Source: Rhodobiaceae bacterium (GTDB lineage: Bacteria; Pseudomonadota; Alphaproteobacteria; Micropepsales; Micropepsaceae). Taken from it: a DNA stretch of 8,947 nt. Positions 6,249-8,947 of this stretch are shown here, one piece after another. The stretch is taken from assembly GCA_009885515.1 (NCBI GenBank), contig VFKO01000466.1, positions 1 to 8,947 of the forward strand. Reading direction: 5' to 3'. A model generated the notes under the pieces. The model was not told the DNA's origin. It did not search any database and saw only the letters and a program-made list of their open reading frames with translations. Position numbers and translations under genes: made by a program. Position 1 is the first letter of the stretch; every line of letters begins with the position of its first letter.

Positions 6249-7198
6249 GTTTAGGCAAACCCCTCAAGCATTTTCTTGATCTGGATGCGTTTGACGGGGC
6301 GATGCTTCGACAGCTTGTCGATGACGCGCAGCGCATGAAGTCGGCGCGTCAAGGTCTTCCAAAAGGCCAATGTGATGACGATGCGCCGTTGACGGGGCGG
6401 ATGCTGGCGCTGGTGTTCGAGAAGCCGTCGACACGCACGCGGATTTCGTTCGATGTCGGCATGCGCCAGCTTGGCGGGGAGTGCATGTTCCTGGATGGCC
6501 GCGATATGCAGTTCGGACATGGCGAAACTGTTGGCGACACCTCGCGGGTGCTGTCACGGTATGTTGATGCGATTGTGCTGCGTTCGAAGCGGCACCAAAG
6601 CCTTCTGGATTTGGCGCGAACGGCGAGCGTGCCCGTCATCAATGGCCTGACGGACAAAACCCATCCGTGTCAGCTGATGGCCGACATCATGACATTCGAA
6701 GAACATCGCGGCCCGATCACCGGCAAGACCGTGACATGGTCGGGGGCTGGTAACAATGTCTGCGCGTCGTGGATTCATGCGGCGGTGCGATTTAATTTTG
6801 TACTCAGGATTGCCTGTCCGGCAGAAATCGAACCCGACCCGGCAGTGATGGCGTGGGCGCGCGCGCAGAAAGGCCGCGTCGACATTGTGCGCGATCCTTA
6901 CGAGGCGGTTGCAGGCACAAGTGCCGTCGTCACCGACACGTGGGTGCAGATGTCGGAGACCGACAATCTGGGCGAGGGAGGGACACGGTCACGGCACAAT
7001 TCGCTGGTGCGCTATCGTGTTGATGAACGGTTGATGCAGGCCGCCGGCAAAGACGCGATCTTCATGCATTGCCTGCCGGCCCATCGCGGTGAAGAGGTCA
7101 CCGATGCCGTGCTCGACGGGCCGCAATCTGTCGTATTCGATGAAGCGGAGAACCGCTTGCATTCGCAGAAAGCCGTGTTGCGCTGGGCATTGACGTGA
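6245..7198 (+). CDS. argF: Ornithine carbamoyltransferase
   Basis: A 317-residue carbamoyltransferase that makes citrulline from ornithine and carbamoyl phosphate in the cytoplasm. The carbamoyl phosphate site STRTR (62-66), the HPCQ motif (140-143) and the ornithine-side HCLP motif (275-278) are all intact, as is DTW at 231-233. The loop that usually reads SMG after that reads QMS (235-237), a small departure. ATG 6245 is chosen because it begins MSLGKPLKHFLDLD, the family N-terminus; the same frame is open further upstream inside argD, but those residues do not resemble the family. The ATG overlaps the argD stop in an ATGA arrangement, and AAGGA (6231-6235) lies nine bases before it. The stop overlaps the hslO GTG. 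Coupling with argD makes the arginine role firm. Confidence 0.95.
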   Translation: MSLGKPLKHFLDLDAFDGAMLRQLVDDAQRMKSARQGLPKGQCDDDAPLTGRMLALVFEKPSTRTRISFDVGMRQLGGECMFLDGRDMQFGHGETVGDTSRVLSRYVDAIVLRSKRHQSLLDLARTASVPVINGLTDKTHPCQLMADIMTFEEHRGPITGKTVTWSGAGNNVCASWIHAAVRFNFVLRIACPAEIEPDPAVMAWARAQKGRVDIVRDPYEAVAGTSAVVTDTWVQMSETDNLGEGGTRSRHNSLVRYRVDERLMQAAGKDAIFMHCLPAHRGEEVTDAVLDGPQSVVFDEAENRLHSQKAVLRWALT

Positions 7199-8106
7199 CC
7201 CCCAAGGATTTTGTCCGCGGCTTTCAGATCGAAGGTATGAATGTCCGGGGACGGATTGTTCACCTGACCGAACTTGCCGACCGGGTGATTGCGGCGCATG
7301 GCTATCCTGAGCCGGTGTCGCGCGTTGCTGGTGAGGCGCTGGTGTTGGCCGCGCTCCTGGGGTCGTCGCTGAAGTTCGACGGCACACTGACGGTGCAGAC
7401 ACGAGGCCAAGGGCCGTTGCGCATGGTGGTGGCGGATTACACTGCGTCAGGTTCGGTTCGTGCCTGTGCGACGTTTGACCGGGAAGCTGTCGAAGCCCTG
7501 GGTGCGTCGCCCGCGTTTGAAGATTTGGTGGGGCCGGGCTCGCTTGCGATCACCATCGATCCCGGCGGTGACATGCAGCGCTATCAGGGGGTCGTGCCGC
7601 TTGAGGGGCAGGGGCTTGCCGGGGGCGCGATGGCTTATTTTGAACGCTCGGAGCAAATTCCCACACATATCAAGCTCAGCGTGGCAACACTGAGCGTGCG
7701 CGGGCAAGACGAGGCGCGCCCGCATTGGCGTGCGGGCGGAATGTTGATTCAGAATTTGGCGTCATTGGGCGGGCTGCCGGTTGAAACAAAAGCGGATGAC
7801 TGGACGCGGGCGGCAGCGCTTTTTTCGACGGTCGAGGCGCATGAACTCGTTGATCCGCTGGTTGAGGCGGAGCGTTTGCTATACCGGCTGTATCATGAAG
7901 ACGGCGTGCGGGTTTTCGATGTTCAACTCCTGAAGTTCGAATGCCGGTGCAGTGCGGAGCGTGTGTCGTCCGTGTTGCGGCAGTACTCTGCGGACGAGTT
8001 GAAGGATTTGGTCGAAGCGGATGGCTTGGTCCGCGCCACCTGCGAATTTTGTTCGACGCGTTATGAATTTTTGCCGGCGGATTTTAGCGAACCTCAGCAG
8101 GCGTGA
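7195..8106 (+). CDS. hslO: Hsp33 redox-regulated chaperone
   Basis: A 303-residue Hsp33. The family is a cytoplasmic holdase switched on by oxidation: in reduced form four cysteines hold zinc, and on oxidative stress they form disulfides, release zinc and expose the client-binding surface. The C-terminal zinc motif is present as C250-x-C252 and C283-x-x-C286, spaced by 30 residues, with the usual acidic, helical stretch between. The N-terminal core carries VRGRIVHL (17-24) and GQGPLRMVVADY (71-82). The start is GTG 7195, overlapping the argF TGA; it gives DFVRGFQIEG, as in alphaproteobacterial relatives. An ATG at 7237 would cut this away. No good Shine-Dalgarno precedes the GTG, so translation probably depends on coupling to argF. 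The 3' end overlaps argE by 13 bp. Confidence 0.95.
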   Translation: MTPKDFVRGFQIEGMNVRGRIVHLTELADRVIAAHGYPEPVSRVAGEALVLAALLGSSLKFDGTLTVQTRGQGPLRMVVADYTASGSVRACATFDREAVEALGASPAFEDLVGPGSLAITIDPGGDMQRYQGVVPLEGQGLAGGAMAYFERSEQIPTHIKLSVATLSVRGQDEARPHWRAGGMLIQNLASLGGLPVETKADDWTRAAALFSTVEAHELVDPLVEAERLLYRLYHEDGVRVFDVQLLKFECRCSAERVSSVLRQYSADELKDLVEADGLVRATCEFCSTRYEFLPADFSEPQQA

Positions 8107-8947
8107 TCGATCAAGCGGCGCATGAAGGTCACGCAGGCGTCGATTTGCGAAAGCTCGATGAACTCGTTGGGTTTGTGGGCTTGCGCGATATTGCCGGGGC
8201 CGCAGACAACGGCTGGGATATCTGCGCCCTGGAAGAGCCCCGCTTCGGTTCCGTATGAGACGGCTTCAGCGTGGTTGCGGCCGGTGAGTTGTTTGGCAAG
8301 CGCTTCAGCCGGGCAATTATCGTTTGGCATCAAGGGCGGCACGTGGGCACGCGGCAGGGTTTCAATATCGGCCTCCGGTGCGACCAGGCGCAGGCGGGGC
8401 AGGATTTTTTCGCGCATGTGGGCTTCAAACAGGTTGAAGAGTTCGTGTTGGTCCGTGCCCGGCAGATAGCGGTATTCCCATTGAAAGGTGCAATGACGCG
8501 CGAGAATGTTGAGTGCGGTGCCGCCTTCGATCGTGGATGATTGTGTGGTTGTGTAGGGCGGATCGAAGCGGCCTGATGGATCGCCGCGACGGCGCATTTG
8601 CTCCGCGAGTTCGGACAGATACATGATCAGTTCGGCGGCGACCATGACCGCATTGACGCCTTTGTGGGTTTGGCTTGAGTGGGCCTCGCGACCGGTGACG
8701 GTGGTGCGGAATGAACGGATACCCTTGTGGGCGTTGACGACCTTCATATCGGTGGGTTCGCCGATGATGGCGAGTTTGGGCTTGGGGATAGTGCGTACAA
8801 TATCGGCGATCATGGGGCGTACGCCGAGACAGCCGACTTCTTCGTCGTAAGACAGGGCGATGTGAATTGGAACTTTAACGCCGCGGGCCAAAAACTCCGG
8901 CACGAGGGCGAGCGCCACAGCGGAGAAACTTTTCATGTCCGCCGTGC
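8094..8947 (-). CDS. argE: Acetylornithine deacetylase (5' partial)
   Basis: An M20-family metallohydrolase cut by the right edge. The frame continues upstream of the ATG at 8936 as TAD, so the visible ATG is the internal Met of the metal-site motif ADMK and roughly the first quarter to third of the protein is missing. Numbering from that Met, catalytic and metal-ligand glutamates lie in SYDEEVGC (E32, E33), followed by IIGEPTDMKVVNAHKG, the dimerisation-domain GREAHSSQTHKGVNAV, then VSYGTEAGLFQ and the last metal-site histidine in AQAHKPNEF (H254). The GEPTDMKV and SYGTEAGLF stretches favour ArgE over DapE. ArgE removes the acetyl group from N-acetylornithine, linking the ArgD and ArgF steps encoded opposite. 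The gene converges on hslO, and no terminator separates them. Confidence 0.92.
   Translation of the reverse strand, partial: TADMKSFSAVALALVPEFLARGVKVPIHIALSYDEEVGCLGVRPMIADIVRTIPKPKLAIIGEPTDMKVVNAHKGIRSFRTTVTGREAHSSQTHKGVNAVMVAAELIMYLSELAEQMRRRGDPSGRFDPPYTTTQSSTIEGGTALNILARHCTFQWEYRYLPGTDQHELFNLFEAHMREKILPRLRLVAPEADIETLPRAHVPPLMPNDNCPAEALAKQLTGRNHAEAVSYGTEAGLFQGADIPAVVCGPGNIAQAHKPNEFIELSQIDACVTFMRRLIDHAC

Overview
This window looks like chromosomal DNA of an alphaproteobacterium. The clearest sign is gcrA, a cell-cycle regulator confined to that class. The gene order phoU-phoB, then gcrA (opposite strand), argD, argF, hslO also matches the order I recall from Rhizobiales such as Sinorhizobium and Agrobacterium. 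The DNA is moderately GC-rich, tightly packed and shows no mobile elements, tRNAs, rRNAs or CRISPR arrays.

Left part (1-4299, + strand): a phosphate-signalling block. It opens with an unusual gene, cut by the left edge. In one reading frame it encodes a whole MFS transporter followed by a complete PhoR-type sensor kinase (two membrane segments, PAS, HisKA, HATPase). PhoU and the response regulator PhoB follow. The pstSCAB phosphate ABC transporter genes that normally lie between phoR and phoU are absent, so the MFS-kinase fusion stands directly beside phoU-phoB.

Middle (4300-5051): a hairpin with a U-tract on the minus-strand side ends gcrA, which runs leftward. The 228-bp gap between gcrA and argD is a divergent control region. 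It holds a near-ideal sigma70 promoter for argD, two exact copies of the CtrA half-site TTAACCAT on the gcrA side, and a leader with small competing hairpins over the argD ribosome binding site.

Right part (5052-8947): argD, argF and hslO form a translationally coupled + strand operon with 4-base stop/start overlaps. It combines acetylornithine aminotransferase, ornithine carbamoyltransferase and the redox chaperone Hsp33. Facing it on the minus strand is argE (acetylornithine deacetylase), cut by the right edge. Its 3' end overlaps that of hslO by 13 bp. ArgD, ArgE and ArgF catalyse consecutive steps of arginine synthesis (N-acetylglutamate semialdehyde to N-acetylornithine, ornithine and citrulline).

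The best candidate for something new is the MFS-PhoR fusion, which may be a transporter-type phosphate sensor standing in for the Pst/PhoU/PhoR arrangement. The other genes are ordinary members of well-known families.
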